Source: GCA-2717185 sp047517345 (GTDB taxonomy: Bacteria; Pseudomonadota; Alphaproteobacteria; UBA8366; GCA-2717185). Taken from it: a stretch of 64,000 nucleotides of DNA. Shown here one piece after another: positions 43,110 through 52,731 of the stretch (its first letter is position 1; every line of letters starts with the position of its first letter). Below the pieces are notes generated by a model that did no database searches, was not told where the DNA came from, and saw only the letters and a program-made list of their open reading frames with translations. The stretch lies in the NCBI GenBank assembly GCA_047517345.1, contig JAKZTB010000106.1:1-64000 (forward strand), read 5' to 3'. The position numbers were made by a program, and so were the translations under genes.

Positions 43110-44639
43110 TTATCGAATTCCGTTAATCGCCAGAAATATCAAGGCGGCGATTAACGCCGACGCGGGCACCGTGATCAGCCAGGCGGCAACGATGGTGGTC
43201 AGGTGGCGGCGCCGGACTAGTTTACGCTTCCGCGCTTTTGCCCAACGCCGGACCTCGCGATCGGATTCCAATTTTCCATTGTCGGTGGATTTTGCATTGG
43301 CCGTCGCAGCAATGCCGAGGCGGCGATTGGTAATCGCTTCGCGCAAGAACCCGACGCCGAACACCGCGCCTACGGCGATATGCGTGGAGCTTACCGGCAG
43401 GCCCAAGGTCGACGCGATGATCACCGTGATCGAGGCGGACAGCGCCACGCAGAAAGCGCGGACCCTGTTAAGTTTGGTGATTTTCTCGCCAACGATTTCA
43501 ATAATTTTCGGACCAAAGAGCAGTAAACCGACGCAAATGCCGATTGCGCCGATCGCCAATATCCAGAGCGGCAGTGTTACTTTCGCCGCCACTTTCCCTT
43601 CGGTCGCGGCGCTTACGATCGCAGCCAAGGGGCCGACAGCGTTGGCAACGTCGTTCGAGCCATGCGCGAAGGACAGCAGCGCCGCGGCGCAGATCAACGG
43701 AATAGTGAACAGGGTGCCGACTGAACGCCGGCGGTTTTCAAGCGTCCCCGCGATCCGGGAAATCGCAGTTCTGACAACCGCATAAGCCACCGCAAAGGCG
43801 CAAGCGCCAATCAGTACGAGGGTCGGTGCATCGGGCTTCCAGACGCGCTTGAGGCCTTTCATGACGAGGTAGACGGAAAAGGCGGCCGCCATGATCCCGA
43901 CCAGAACCGGTACCCAACGGCGGGCGGCGGCGATCTTGTCGTCCTGGTACAATATTGCGAATTTCACAAAGGCCAGGAACGCGGCGGCGACAAAACCGCC
44001 GAGGACCGGCGAAATGACCCAGCTGGCGGCAATCTTCAGCATGACGAGCCAGTCCACGGCTGCGAAACCCGCGGCGGCAATTCCCGCGCCGATGACGCCG
44101 CCGACAATAGAATGCGTTGTCGACACCGGCGCCCCGAAAAACGTCGCCATGTTGACCCATACCGCCGCTGACAAAAGCGCCGAGAGCATTGCCCAAATAA
44201 AAATTGTTTTGTCTGCGAAAGACTCGGGGCTGACGATGCTTTTAGAAATTGTGCTGATGACCTCGCCGCCCGCGATCAAAGCGCCGGCGGCTTCGAAGAC
44301 CGCCGCGATGCACAAAGCGCCTACCAATGTAAGCGCCTTCGAACCGACCGCCGGCCCGACATTGTTCGCCACGTCGTTCGCACCGATATTCATCGCCATG
44401 TAGGCGCCGACCAATGCCGCGACGGTAACGATGGAATTGACCTCGGTGCCGCCGGTCTTGAAATAGGCGAAAATCCAGACCGCGAGCAGGAACAGGAACC
44501 CGAAACCCATATTCAGGTTTTGTCGGCTGATCCGCGCCGACGCTTTTTCGAGTTGAACGATCCGCTTCAGATCTTTGTCGACCGTCGTCTTTTTCGCGCC
44601 GTTTTTGACGTTTGAAGTCAGGCGGGAGAGAATCGACAT
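43110..44639 (-). CDS. Inorganic phosphate transporter, PiT family
   Basis: A 509-residue inner-membrane carrier with about ten membrane helices and the two inverted PiT signatures: MNIGANDVANNVGPAVGSKAL near residue 82 and SFAHGSNDVANAVGPLAAI in the second half. PVSTTHSIVGGVIGAG and PVSSTHIAVGAVFGVG are the paired TTH motifs. It takes up phosphate or metal-phosphate with protons. A charged N-terminal extension (residues 1-35) with a short coiled-coil tendency precedes the first helix. It is divergent from a Nudix gene across 230 bases. Confidence 0.92.
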   Translation of the reverse strand: MSILSRLTSNVKNGAKKTTVDKDLKRIVQLEKASARISRQNLNMGFGFLFLLAVWIFAYFKTGGTEVNSIVTVAALVGAYMAMNIGANDVANNVGPAVGSKALTLVGALCIAAVFEAAGALIAGGEVISTISKSIVSPESFADKTIFIWAMLSALLSAAVWVNMATFFGAPVSTTHSIVGGVIGAGIAAAGFAAVDWLVMLKIAASWVISPVLGGFVAAAFLAFVKFAILYQDDKIAAARRWVPVLVGIMAAAFSVYLVMKGLKRVWKPDAPTLVLIGACAFAVAYAVVRTAISRIAGTLENRRRSVGTLFTIPLICAAALLSFAHGSNDVANAVGPLAAIVSAATEGKVAAKVTLPLWILAIGAIGICVGLLLFGPKIIEIVGEKITKLNRVRAFCVALSASITVIIASTLGLPVSSTHIAVGAVFGVGFLREAITNRRLGIAATANAKSTDNGKLESDREVRRWAKARKRKLVRRRHLTTIVAAWLITVPASALIAALIFLAINGIR

Positions 44640-44869
44640 CGGTGTGGGTCCTTGGCGTCAGCGGAACTGTAACAACAACGGCTTGGGTACAGCCGAAACT
44701 TCGGATAGTCCATAATCAGTAAGTGTCTTTTTCAACCCGCAAGCTAGATACTGAAAAATAGGAGAAAATCAAGCCGATATGCTCTTGACTAGAACATGGA
44801 ACCAATCGGTCTCGCCGAAAAATACCGAATCTCCTCGATTTTCTAGCACCGGCCGCGGTTGAATAACCC
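44640..44869. promoter_or_regulatory. Divergent intergenic region of PiT and Nudix genes
   Basis: This 230-base AT-richer gap must hold the promoters of both genes. A TTGACT at about 44785 could be a -35 element for the Nudix gene, but I could not find a convincing -10 or a Pho-box-like direct repeat. No coding frame is apparent. Confidence 0.35.
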
Positions 44870-45304
44870 ATGGTCAAAGAGGCGACAATTCAGCAAGCAG
44901 CGGTTTTGCCCTTTGCATACAAAAAGGGGATTTTGAAAATACTGCTAGTAACGTCGATTGGCGCGAAACGCTGGATCTTGCCGAAAGGACATATCGAACC
45001 CGGACTGACGGGCCGCGAATCAGCGGAATTCGAAGCGTTCGAAGAGGCGGGCGTCGTCGGAAATACGCAGCCGCGAAGTATCGGTACCTATACCTATCGG
45101 AAAAGGCCGGAGAAAGGTGGCGAGCTTTATCGCGTTCGTGTCTTCGCGATGGAAGTCACGCGTATTCTGGACAAATACCCAGAGAGGGCACTTCGCAAAC
45201 GCCGATGGATGTCCGTTCGCAAGGCGTCGAAAGCGGTTCAAGAACCAGACCTGAAAACCTTGATCGAGCGTTTCGAAAAGGAGCATTCCCAGACCGCTGC
45301 GTAA
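44870..45304 (+). CDS. Nudix hydrolase
   Basis: A 144-residue Nudix protein. The box reads GHIEPGLTGRESAEFEAFEEAGVV; the Glu pair and final Gly of the REUxEExGU core are kept, but the canonical Arg is Phe and the first Glu of the box is Leu. The ESAxxEAxEEAGV variant is seen in diphosphoinositol polyphosphate phosphohydrolase-like bacterial proteins. It would hydrolyse a nucleoside or inositol pyrophosphate. The position beside a phosphate transporter fits phosphate metabolism. Confidence 0.85.
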   Translation: MVKEATIQQAAVLPFAYKKGILKILLVTSIGAKRWILPKGHIEPGLTGRESAEFEAFEEAGVVGNTQPRSIGTYTYRKRPEKGGELYRVRVFAMEVTRILDKYPERALRKRRWMSVRKASKAVQEPDLKTLIERFEKEHSQTAA

Positions 45305-45321
45305 CCGCGGCACCGTCTCGC

Positions 45322-46083
45322 TTAGAACTGCACGCGAGTCGTGGCGGCGCCGTCGACGATCACGTTCGTACCGCTGATATAGCTCGCTGCCGGGCTGGCG
45401 AGAAATACCACGGCGTTCGCGACTTCCTCCGGCGTGCCCAGGCGGCCCATCGGATTTCGCGCCACCGCGGCTTCGTATGCCTCGGGGGCTTCGCGCTTGC
45501 GGACATCCCATACGCCGCCCTCGAAAAATATCGCACCAGGCGAGACCGTGTTCGCGCGAATGCCTTTCGCGCCCAAATTGGTGCTCAAGCCCGACAGGTA
45601 GTTGATCAGTGCCGCCTTTACGCCGCTATAGGCCCGCACCCCGCCGGAAGTGGTAACGGCGGCGGTGCTGGATATGCCGACGATCGATCCCGCTTCCGAA
45701 CGCTCCAGGAACGGCAATGCCGCTTCGACCGCGCGAACGGTGCCCAGAATGTCGACCTCCAATCCGGAACGCCAGGCTTCCGTGCCGGCGGAACCGGCCA
45801 AGGCGCTGGCATTGGCGACGAGGATATCGAGCCCGCCGAGCGACTCCGCCGTCTCGCCAATCCAGCCGCGCAATCCTGCGTCATCGGATACGTCGACCGC
45901 GCCGCCGATCACGGTTGCGCCTCTACCAGACAGCGCTGCAACGGCATCGTCGGTTTGCGCCTTGTCGCGGGCACAGAGTCCGACAGCGCAACCTTCCGCC
46001 GCCAGTAGGTCGACGATTTTGCGTCCGATCCCGCGGGTGCCGCCGGTGACGATCGCCCGTTTGCCCGCCAACCCCAGATCCAT
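45322..46083 (-). CDS. SDR family oxidoreductase
   Basis: A 253-residue classical SDR: GKRAIVTGGTRGIGRKIVD (cofactor loop), DILVANASALAG, GSIVGISSTAAVTTSGGVRAYSGVKAAL with the intact Ser-Tyr-Lys set, and a C-terminal YISGTNVIVDGAATTRV. GGGAGGATAG precedes ATG 46083; the in-frame ATG at 46119 is less likely. The substrate is probably a secondary alcohol or ketone, unresolved. Confidence 0.88.
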   Translation of the reverse strand: MDLGLAGKRAIVTGGTRGIGRKIVDLLAAEGCAVGLCARDKAQTDDAVAALSGRGATVIGGAVDVSDDAGLRGWIGETAESLGGLDILVANASALAGSAGTEAWRSGLEVDILGTVRAVEAALPFLERSEAGSIVGISSTAAVTTSGGVRAYSGVKAALINYLSGLSTNLGAKGIRANTVSPGAIFFEGGVWDVRKREAPEAYEAAVARNPMGRLGTPEEVANAVVFLASPAASYISGTNVIVDGAATTRVQF

Positions 46084-46120
46084 TCTATCCTCCCGTTTGA
46101 TACGCTGTTTTGGATACACC

Positions 46121-46690
46121 TCAGCCGACGATCTGACCGCGCAACCGGCTGACGAGGGTTCCGATAATGTGGCTGATCAAGCGGTCCTCTTCGGCAAGCC
46201 ACGACAGGCGTTTTTTGAACATTTCCTGCGGTACGACGTAGACCGCTGTGTCTTTCAAGGCGGTGGCCGTTGCGACGCGTGGCTCGTCGTCGACCAGAGC
46301 CATCTCGCCGAACACTTCGCCGCGACCGAGCGTCGCAATGACGACCGTTTCCTTGCCTTCGCCAACGGAAATCTGGACTTCTCCGGAAACGATGACAAAG
46401 GCCTCGTCGCCTAGTTCGGACTCGCGGAATATGATGTCGCCGTCGTTGAAGGTCCGGCTATTTCGGTCCTGGGTGCTTTTCACAGGCGCAGGTTCCTTCG
46501 GAGAAGCGACATTTGCTTCGCGACCGACCCTTTTGGCGCTGTCATTCTTGTCCAGAAACCCATCGAGCTTCTTGGCGATAAGGGCGTTGATTTCCCGCCC
46601 CAATGCATCGTCGCCGACGCGAAGCCGCAAATCGTCCACCGTTTCGGCCAACGCCTCGCGCGAGCTGTTGGCGGGCAGCAGCTCCGACAA
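46121..46690 (-). CDS. Cyclic nucleotide-binding domain protein (probably the severed 3' part of a longer gene)
   Basis: The C-terminal half is a CAP-type cyclic-nucleotide-binding roll: FNDGDIIFRESELGDEAFVIV, SGEVQISVGEGKETVVIATL and the phosphate cassette GEVFGEMALVDDEPRVATAT. The N-terminal 75 residues are helical and charged. There is no ATG or ribosome site; the only usable start is TTG 46690. The frame is continuous with the gene upstream except for one TAG at 46715-46717 (LTRL*EIVEPITALSELLP), so this is likely the end of a protein of about 619 residues cut by a nonsense codon. It would bind cAMP or cGMP; no output domain follows. Confidence 0.7.
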   Translation of the reverse strand: MSELLPANSSREALAETVDDLRLRVGDDALGREINALIAKKLDGFLDKNDSAKRVGREANVASPKEPAPVKSTQDRNSRTFNDGDIIFRESELGDEAFVIVSGEVQISVGEGKETVVIATLGRGEVFGEMALVDDEPRVATATALKDTAVYVVPQEMFKKRLSWLAEEDRLISHIIGTLVSRLRGQIVG

Positions 46691-46714
46691 TGCGGTAATC
46701 GGTTCGACGATTTC

Positions 46715-47980
46715 CTATAGCCGTGTCAGGACCGAGGATTGGTATTTATGTCCAAATTCCGACCGGCTTAGGTCCAACAGGTAGCCCATCTTGGCCGTGG
46801 CCGTGGGCAGCATTCCGAGAATGAAGGCGATTCCCTCATCGGCGGACAAATCGCTATCAGTGTTTCCCATGACGATCCGCGCGCGCCGGGTGACCGCTTC
46901 GCTGATCGCCGTGCCGCCGTTCAGCCCGGCATGCGCGATCAGATCCTTTACCAGATCGGGAAAGGCGGCTTTGTCCGTATCTTCGTCTTCGCGCGTTAAC
47001 GGATTGGTTCCCGACGTCTCGCGCGCCACCCTCTCAAGCAGCACCTTGCGCGTTTCCCGCATCGGGAAATTTTTCAAGACCGCGTTGAGCCGCGCCAGTT
47101 GGGAGTCGCGGCTATGTCTGGCCTTGAAACGTCCGGCGCTCAGCTGCGCCATCATGCGCAAGGCGGTGACGAGGTCGGGCTGCGACCCGAGAATCTCCAT
47201 GACGGCATTCGATCCGTCCATGATCTCGGCGCAGATTTCGTCCAGATATCCGCCCGCTTCTTCGTCAGGGCGCTTGTACAGCAGATCGAGGGCGAGGTTG
47301 AGTTTTGCCTGCCAATCCAAAGCTTGTCCGAAATAGGCGGCAAGTACCGCACAGATGTGAAAGGGGCGTGCGTCTTCTGAAAAAGACGTTCCGATCACCC
47401 GTAGCGTCGGCGTCAATCCATCGTCGCTTAATATCGAAACGAAGCGCTCCGTGCTCCGCAGGTCTCTCGTTTCGTCGAATAGTTGCGTTGCCAGCTTGTA
47501 TAATATGTCGATGCGGGGCTGCGCCGCTTCGCCCAAGGCGCGGGATTGAACGGAGGCGACTTTGTGAATGGCCTGGTCGAACAGGCGTTCGGTATGGCGA
47601 AGGTCGCGCAAATGATTGTGGTTGTGCAGGACTTCGAGCGCCGTCAGATTGTACTTGTCCAGATATTTCCGCAGCACCCGGCCGGCGGATTTTCGGGCTT
47701 CGAAGGACGTAAGATCGACGAGTTCTTCGCAAACCGAGGCCTCGTCGATCGGCGAAATTGTGATCGGTTTGTCGGGTTGCGCGGCGCACTCTTGCTGGAA
47801 TATCACCTCTTCGCGATAGTTGCCGGTCTCCCGCGTCACGCGGACGGAGTTGTGCTGATTGCTTTTTAACAATATCTGGGCACGCGACATGGCGACGGTC
47901 TGCGCCACGTGAATCGAATCGATGATCCAGCGGTTGCCGGTACCGGTCTGGACTTCGTATTTTATCTCACGCTGCGGCAT
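46715..47980 (-). CDS. Conserved hypothetical protein, largely helical (5' part of interrupted gene)
   Basis: A 421-residue protein that I do not recognise. The N-terminus (REIKYEVQTGTGNRWIIDSIHVAQTVAMSRAQ) looks like a small beta domain, followed by long charged helices (VLRKYLDKYNLTALEVLHNHNHLRDLRHTERLF) suggestive of helical repeats. No membrane or signal segment is seen. It ends at TAG 46715, directly continuous in frame with the cyclic-nucleotide-binding frame, with no gap for a new ribosome site. It may therefore be a cAMP-responsive scaffold whose sensor has been cut off. ATG 47980 starts MPQREIKYE. Confidence 0.65.
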   Translation of the reverse strand: MPQREIKYEVQTGTGNRWIIDSIHVAQTVAMSRAQILLKSNQHNSVRVTRETGNYREEVIFQQECAAQPDKPITISPIDEASVCEELVDLTSFEARKSAGRVLRKYLDKYNLTALEVLHNHNHLRDLRHTERLFDQAIHKVASVQSRALGEAAQPRIDILYKLATQLFDETRDLRSTERFVSILSDDGLTPTLRVIGTSFSEDARPFHICAVLAAYFGQALDWQAKLNLALDLLYKRPDEEAGGYLDEICAEIMDGSNAVMEILGSQPDLVTALRMMAQLSAGRFKARHSRDSQLARLNAVLKNFPMRETRKVLLERVARETSGTNPLTREDEDTDKAAFPDLVKDLIAHAGLNGGTAISEAVTRRARIVMGNTDSDLSADEGIAFILGMLPTATAKMGYLLDLSRSEFGHKYQSSVLTRL

Positions 47981-48007
47981 CGATTTCCGTGCTCTGTAAT
48001 TTTTGAT

Positions 48008-49387
48008 TTAAGCCGCGAATGAGCGGTCTTGATCGGCGCGCAAGCGCCACAAATCTGAACTGTCCGGTGGTTCGATCATGTCGATGGTGACGACAGTCCC
48101 TGCCGGAACGTCCCGTGTCAGTGGACGTCCGGCCGCCAAGTAGTACGGCGCCGGGTTGCCGGAAACGGCTGCAGCGGATTCGACGAGCAAGGGTTCTAAT
48201 CCGGCGACCTCGTGATGGTGATGATCGGTGATCATCAGCGTTTCGCCGGCCCGCCAATCGCGGTTCGTGCGGGCGACCAGGTCGACGACCGGCTTCGGTT
48301 CGGCGCCGCCGGTCGGGTGCCCCAGCAGAGCGGCGGATAGGATCGAAATCGGCGCTTCGACGCCCAGCAGATGCGAGGGGTTGTAGAGCATCGCGTGGCT
48401 GCCCGACCGGCTGACGGGGATCCCTTTGCCGCGCAGGACCTCCCAGGTTTCCGGACTGTCGCAGCGCACGACGACGAAGACGCCGCCGGCGAAGCTCTGC
48501 TCATCCGGGCGGCGCAGGCAGTTGAACACGTCTATGACGCCGGTATTGGACAGCAGCCCGCCCTCGGTGCGTGGCCGAAAGATGTCGGGCACCTCGACGG
48601 CGCGCGCGACGGGGACGTGGAATGATGGCGTGTCCGGCCGCAGCCCCGTGGCGTTCGCCACGATGCCCATCTCGCAGAGGTCCGGAACGGTACGTTGCGG
48701 CACCGCGGCCAATATCTCCGCCCGCGCCGCCAAGGTTGTTTCGACAGAGTCATCTTGAAGCGTCCAATATTCGTTTAGGCCGGGCGCTGCGTATTCGGTC
48801 GTCTACCAGGCCAGCGTTTCCGGGTCGAAGACGAAATCGTACTCGCTCGACTTGCCGGCGCAGACCACGTCGAGGCCGAGCAGCCGCGCCCATGTAAAGA
48901 GCCCGACTAATAAACTCGGTTGGTCACCTTCCACCAACGTGGCGACCAGGCCCGCGTCGCGTGCCTTGCGCGACAGCAGCGGACCGATCACGGATTCCGC
49001 TTCCTTGGAGGCCAGGACGAGATGCTTGCCGTTTTCGATCGCGGCCTCGCCGCTGGAAGCAGCCGCTTCCGGGTTCCCGGTGGCTTCGACGATGACGTCG
49101 AGTGGCAGCTTCATCAGCAACGCCGCATCAGGGACCACGACCAGCGTTCCGGCTTCTAGCGCCCGATTTGCTTCGGCCTCGTTCTCGCACACCAAAACGT
49201 CGGTAATGCCGTTCGCGCGACAGGCGGCAAGGGCTTGATCCACATCGCGGTCGCAGATCGCCGGCAGGGACAGCAAGGGGATCGCGTTTGCCTGGGCGAT
49301 CAGCGAGGCGCCGAACTGCCCGACGCCGATCAGGCCGGCGCGGACCACCCTGTCGCCGAAACCGGCGAAAAGCCTCTCGTAGTTCAT
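48008..49387 (-). pseudogene. Homoserine dehydrogenase-like/SAF domain gene with an in-frame TAG
   Basis: ATG 49387, after GAGGGG, starts MNYERLFAGFGDRVVRAGLIGVGQFGASLIAQ, the NAD fold of homoserine-dehydrogenase-like oxidoreductases. VIVEATGNPEAAASSGEAAI and KSSEYDFVFDPETLAW follow. TAG at 48803-48805 stops the frame, which then resumes in the same register as TTEYAAPGLNEYW, LAARAEILAAVPQRTVPDL, a central region, and a SAF domain (ETLMITDHHHHEVAGLEPLL, PYYLAAGRPLTRDVPAGTVV). Together they make the normal one-protein family of about 458 residues. A C-to-T change from CAG would explain the stop. The downstream part has no ribosome site at its first start codon. Confidence 0.78.
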
Positions 49388-49527
49388 GCAAGCCCCTCTT
49401 CGCCGGACGAACCGCACCACCATAACTGAATCGGCGCATGCAGGTAAGCCGCGCAGCGTGTCGATCTTGACCGCGCCGGTTCGTTCGGTGCCAACTGCTT
49501 TACCTTCGATTTCTGCCAGGCAATAGA

Positions 49528-50319
49528 ATGTCCGACGCGCGTGAAACGATAAATCCCGTCCCCGACTTCCGTCTCGACGGCCGTACAGCATTGGTATCCG
49601 GGGCCAGCCGTGGGTTAGGGGTCGGTATGGCAAAGGGGCTCGCGCAAGCCGGCGCCCGGGTCGTGCTGATGAGCCGAACCCGCTCCGAATTGGAATTGGT
49701 TGCGGCGGAAATCGGGGACGCTGGCGGGGACGCGGCGGTGTTGGTCTGCGACGTCACCGACACGGCAGCGGTCCGCAAGGCGATAGGCGATCTTCCGGCA
49801 CTCGACATACTGGTGAACAATGCGGGCACCAATATTCCGCAGCCCTTCATCGATGTGGAAAGCGCCGCACTCGACACCATGCTGGAATTGAACGTGCGCG
49901 CCGCCTTCATCGTCGCCCAGGCGGCCGTGAACCGGATGTTGCAGGATTCGGATCGCGCGGCGCGCGGCGGCGCGGTGGTCAACATCTCGTCGCAGCTCGG
50001 AAGGGTCGCGCTGCGCGGCCGAAGTGTCTACACCATGACCAAGCACGCGGTCGAAGGGCTGACCAAATCCATGGCAATCGAACTGGCGCCGCACCGTATC
50101 CGGGTCAATGCGGTCGGGCCGACCTGGGTCGAAACGCCGATGACCGGGCCCGCGCTCGCCGATCCGGACTTCCGGGCGGAGATCATCGGCAGCATCCCGA
50201 TGGGGCATCTGGCGCAGATCGACGACATCGTCGGCGCCGTCGTCTTTCTGGCGTCGCCCGCGGCATCGATGATCACGGGCGCGAGCCTGGTCGTCGACGG
50301 TGGCTGGACGGCGCGGTGA
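49528..50319 (+). CDS. SDR family oxidoreductase (gluconate 5-dehydrogenase-like)
   Basis: A 263-residue classical SDR: GRTALVSGASRGLGVGMAKGL, DILVNNAGTNIPQPF, GAVVNISSQLGRVALRGRSVYTMTKHAVEG with intact Ser-Tyr-Lys, and VNAVGPTWVETPMT. The C-terminus MITGASLVVDGGWTAR is standard. It resembles 2-dehydro-3-deoxygluconate or gluconate 5-dehydrogenases, but the substrate is uncertain. It is followed after 39 bases by a molybdenum hydroxylase gene on the same strand. Confidence 0.88.
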   Translation: MSDARETINPVPDFRLDGRTALVSGASRGLGVGMAKGLAQAGARVVLMSRTRSELELVAAEIGDAGGDAAVLVCDVTDTAAVRKAIGDLPALDILVNNAGTNIPQPFIDVESAALDTMLELNVRAAFIVAQAAVNRMLQDSDRAARGGAVVNISSQLGRVALRGRSVYTMTKHAVEGLTKSMAIELAPHRIRVNAVGPTWVETPMTGPALADPDFRAEIIGSIPMGHLAQIDDIVGAVVFLASPAASMITGASLVVDGGWTAR

Positions 50320-50358
50320 GGACCGCGTGAAGGCGCCTGGTATAGCGCGGTCCGAAGC

Positions 50359-52707
50359 ATGACCTTCCAGGCGCCCATCGGGTCTCCGTTGCCGCGCGAC
50401 CGCGCCAAGCGTTTGCTGGCCGGCCGGGGGCAATATGTCGACGACATCGAGCTGCCGCGCCTATTGCATCTGGCTTTCGTCCGGTCGCCCTATCCGCATG
50501 CGCGGGTCTTGGCGATAGATTCCGTCGAGGCCTCAGCCATGCCGGGCGTGACTCGTGTCGTGATCGCAAAAGATTTGGCACATGTCGTGTCATCCTGGCG
50601 CGGAATCCACAATCTGTTTCCGGACATGAAGGCACCGGAACAGCATGTCCTTGCCGCCGATATCGCGCGCTGGCAGGGCGAGGCGGTCGCCGCGGTCGTC
50701 GCGCGCAGCCGCGCAGAGGCGGAAGATGCGGCGGAGCAGGTTGTTGTGGACTGGCAGGAACTGCCGGCCGTCAGCGATGCAGAATCGGCATTGAGCTCGG
50801 CGGCGCCGATCCACGAAACCTTGGGCGACAATCTCGCCTTTGCGACGGAGGTATCCCAAGGGGATACAGAGGCCGCGTTCGAGGCCGCGCGTCTTGTCGT
50901 CGAGCGCCAATTCCGTTTCAACCGGCACACCGGCGTCAGTCTGGAACCGCGCGGTGTGATCGCCGACTACGATCCCGCATCGGACCGGCTGACCGTTCAC
51001 CAATCGCATCAGACACCGCATCAGCAGCAGGACCTCTACGCCCACCTGCTCGATATCCCGGAGCAAAATGTGCGGGTGATCTGTCCCGATGTCGGCGGCG
51101 CGTTCGGGCTCAAGCATCATCTCTACCCGGACGAGCTGGCCGCCTGTGCGGTGTCGAAGCTGCTTGGCCGCCCGGTCAAATTCATCGCCGACCGGCTCGA
51201 ATCCTTCCTGTCCGACATCCATTGCCGCGATCATTCGGTCGCCGCGCGTATGGCGTTCAGCGAGCAAGGCGACATCGTCGGCCTGGACGTCGACGACCTG
51301 TTCCATGCCGGCGCGTATTCGCAATACCCGCGGTCCAGCATTGCCGAGGGCAACCAGATCATCCGGCTTTGTGGCGTCCCCTACCGGCACGGCCATTACC
51401 GCGCCGCGGTGCGCATGGCCTATCTCAACAAGTCGCTGCTGGGCCATATCCGCTCGGTCGGGCACCCCATCGCCTGCGCGGTGACCGAGCAGCTTATCGA
51501 GCTGGGTGCGAAACGGCTCGGTCTCGACGCGATCGCGCTGCGGCCGCGCGCCTATCTGCGCGACGAGGATTTCCCGATCACGTCGCCGGGCGGCATCGCG
51601 CTGGAGCGGTTGTCGTTCCACGGTTGTCTCGACCGCGCGCTGGAGCGCGTGGATGTGGACGCGTTCCGCACGGAACAGGCGCAGCTTCGCGAAGATGGCG
51701 TTTATCGCGGGATCGGCTTCGCGACCTTCGTCGACCTGACGGCTATAGGCCCCGAATATTACGGCGAAGGCGGGCAGCATATCAGCGCGCAGGAGACCTG
51801 CATCCTGCGCCTCGAAGCGTCCGGCGGCATCCGTTGCTATACCGGCGCGACCGATCAGGGGCAGGGCATCGACAGCGGCATCCAGCAGGTCGTGGCGGGG
51901 ATCGTCGGCGTGTCCGTGGATGACGTCAAGGTGAACAGCGGCGACAGCGAAATGTGTCCGGTCGGCGGCGGATCGTGGGGCTCGCGCGGCGCGGCGCTCG
52001 CCGGCGAGGCGGCATTGCGGGCGGGCCGTGAACTGCGGCAGAACATCCTCAATATTGCCGGTGTCCTGCTGCAGAAATCCGCGGAATCGCTGGATATTCG
52101 CGAAGGCGCGGTGGTCGATGCGCAAAGCGGCGCGGCGCATATGACGCTCGACGAGGTCGCCTCGGTCGGCCATTTCAAGCCCTAAATAGTTCCCGACGGC
52201 GTGTCGGCCGACCTGACCGTCACGGGCCGGTATGCGAGCCGAGACAGGATGTTCCTGCCGGCGAACGGACTGCATGTCGCGATCGTCGAGGTCGATACGG
52301 ATACCGGGCTGGTGGCCTTCCGGCGCTATCTCGTTGTGCACGATTGCGGGCGGCTGCTCAATCCCCTGCTGGTCGAGGAGCAGATCCGCGGCGGCGTGGT
52401 GCAGGGGATCGGCGGCGCGCTGTACGAGGAATTCCTCTACGATGGCGCCGGGTATCTGCGCAACGGGACGCTGGCGGACTATCTGGTGCCGATGGCGGCG
52501 GAAATGCCGGATATCGAGGTCGAGCATCTCGAAACGCCGACCGCAACCTCGGAGCTGGGTGCGAAGGGCGCGGGCGAGGCCGGCACGACCGGCGCCATGG
52601 GCGCGGTGCTGAACGCGGTCAACGATGCGCTTTCGCTCTTCGATGTTACGCTGAGCGAAGTGCCGCTAACGCCGCCACGGATATTGCATGCCCTCGGCAA
52701 GGTCTGA
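50359..52707 (+). pseudogene. Xanthine dehydrogenase family Mo-binding large subunit (3), interrupted by TAA
   Basis: From ATG 50359 the frame encodes the molybdenum hydroxylase large subunit (GRGQYVDDIELPRLLHLAF, GGAFGLKHHLYPDELAACA, GHIRSVGHPIACAVTEQLIE). TAA at 52183-52185 stops it after FKP; the same frame then resumes IVPDGVSADLTVTGRY and runs to 52707. The resumed part holds the essential C-terminal region with the catalytic Glu in GAKGAGEAGTTG, so the 608-residue first part alone should be inactive. If read through it would be about 781 residues, the normal size. It lies in a plus-strand row with an SDR, an NMT1-like protein, a DUF2848 protein and a cupin. No small or medium subunit is nearby. 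Confidence 0.8.
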
Positions 52708-52731
52708 CGGCGGGTTAGGAAAGGAGACACC

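Noticed and set aside
46715..48805. TAG recoded as an amino acid (two adjacent genes with in-frame TAG)
   Set aside because: TAG ends several clearly normal genes here (for example at 5336, 7255, 13753 and 29268), and other broken genes carry TAA or TGA, so codon reassignment is unlikely. Nonsense mutation is simpler.
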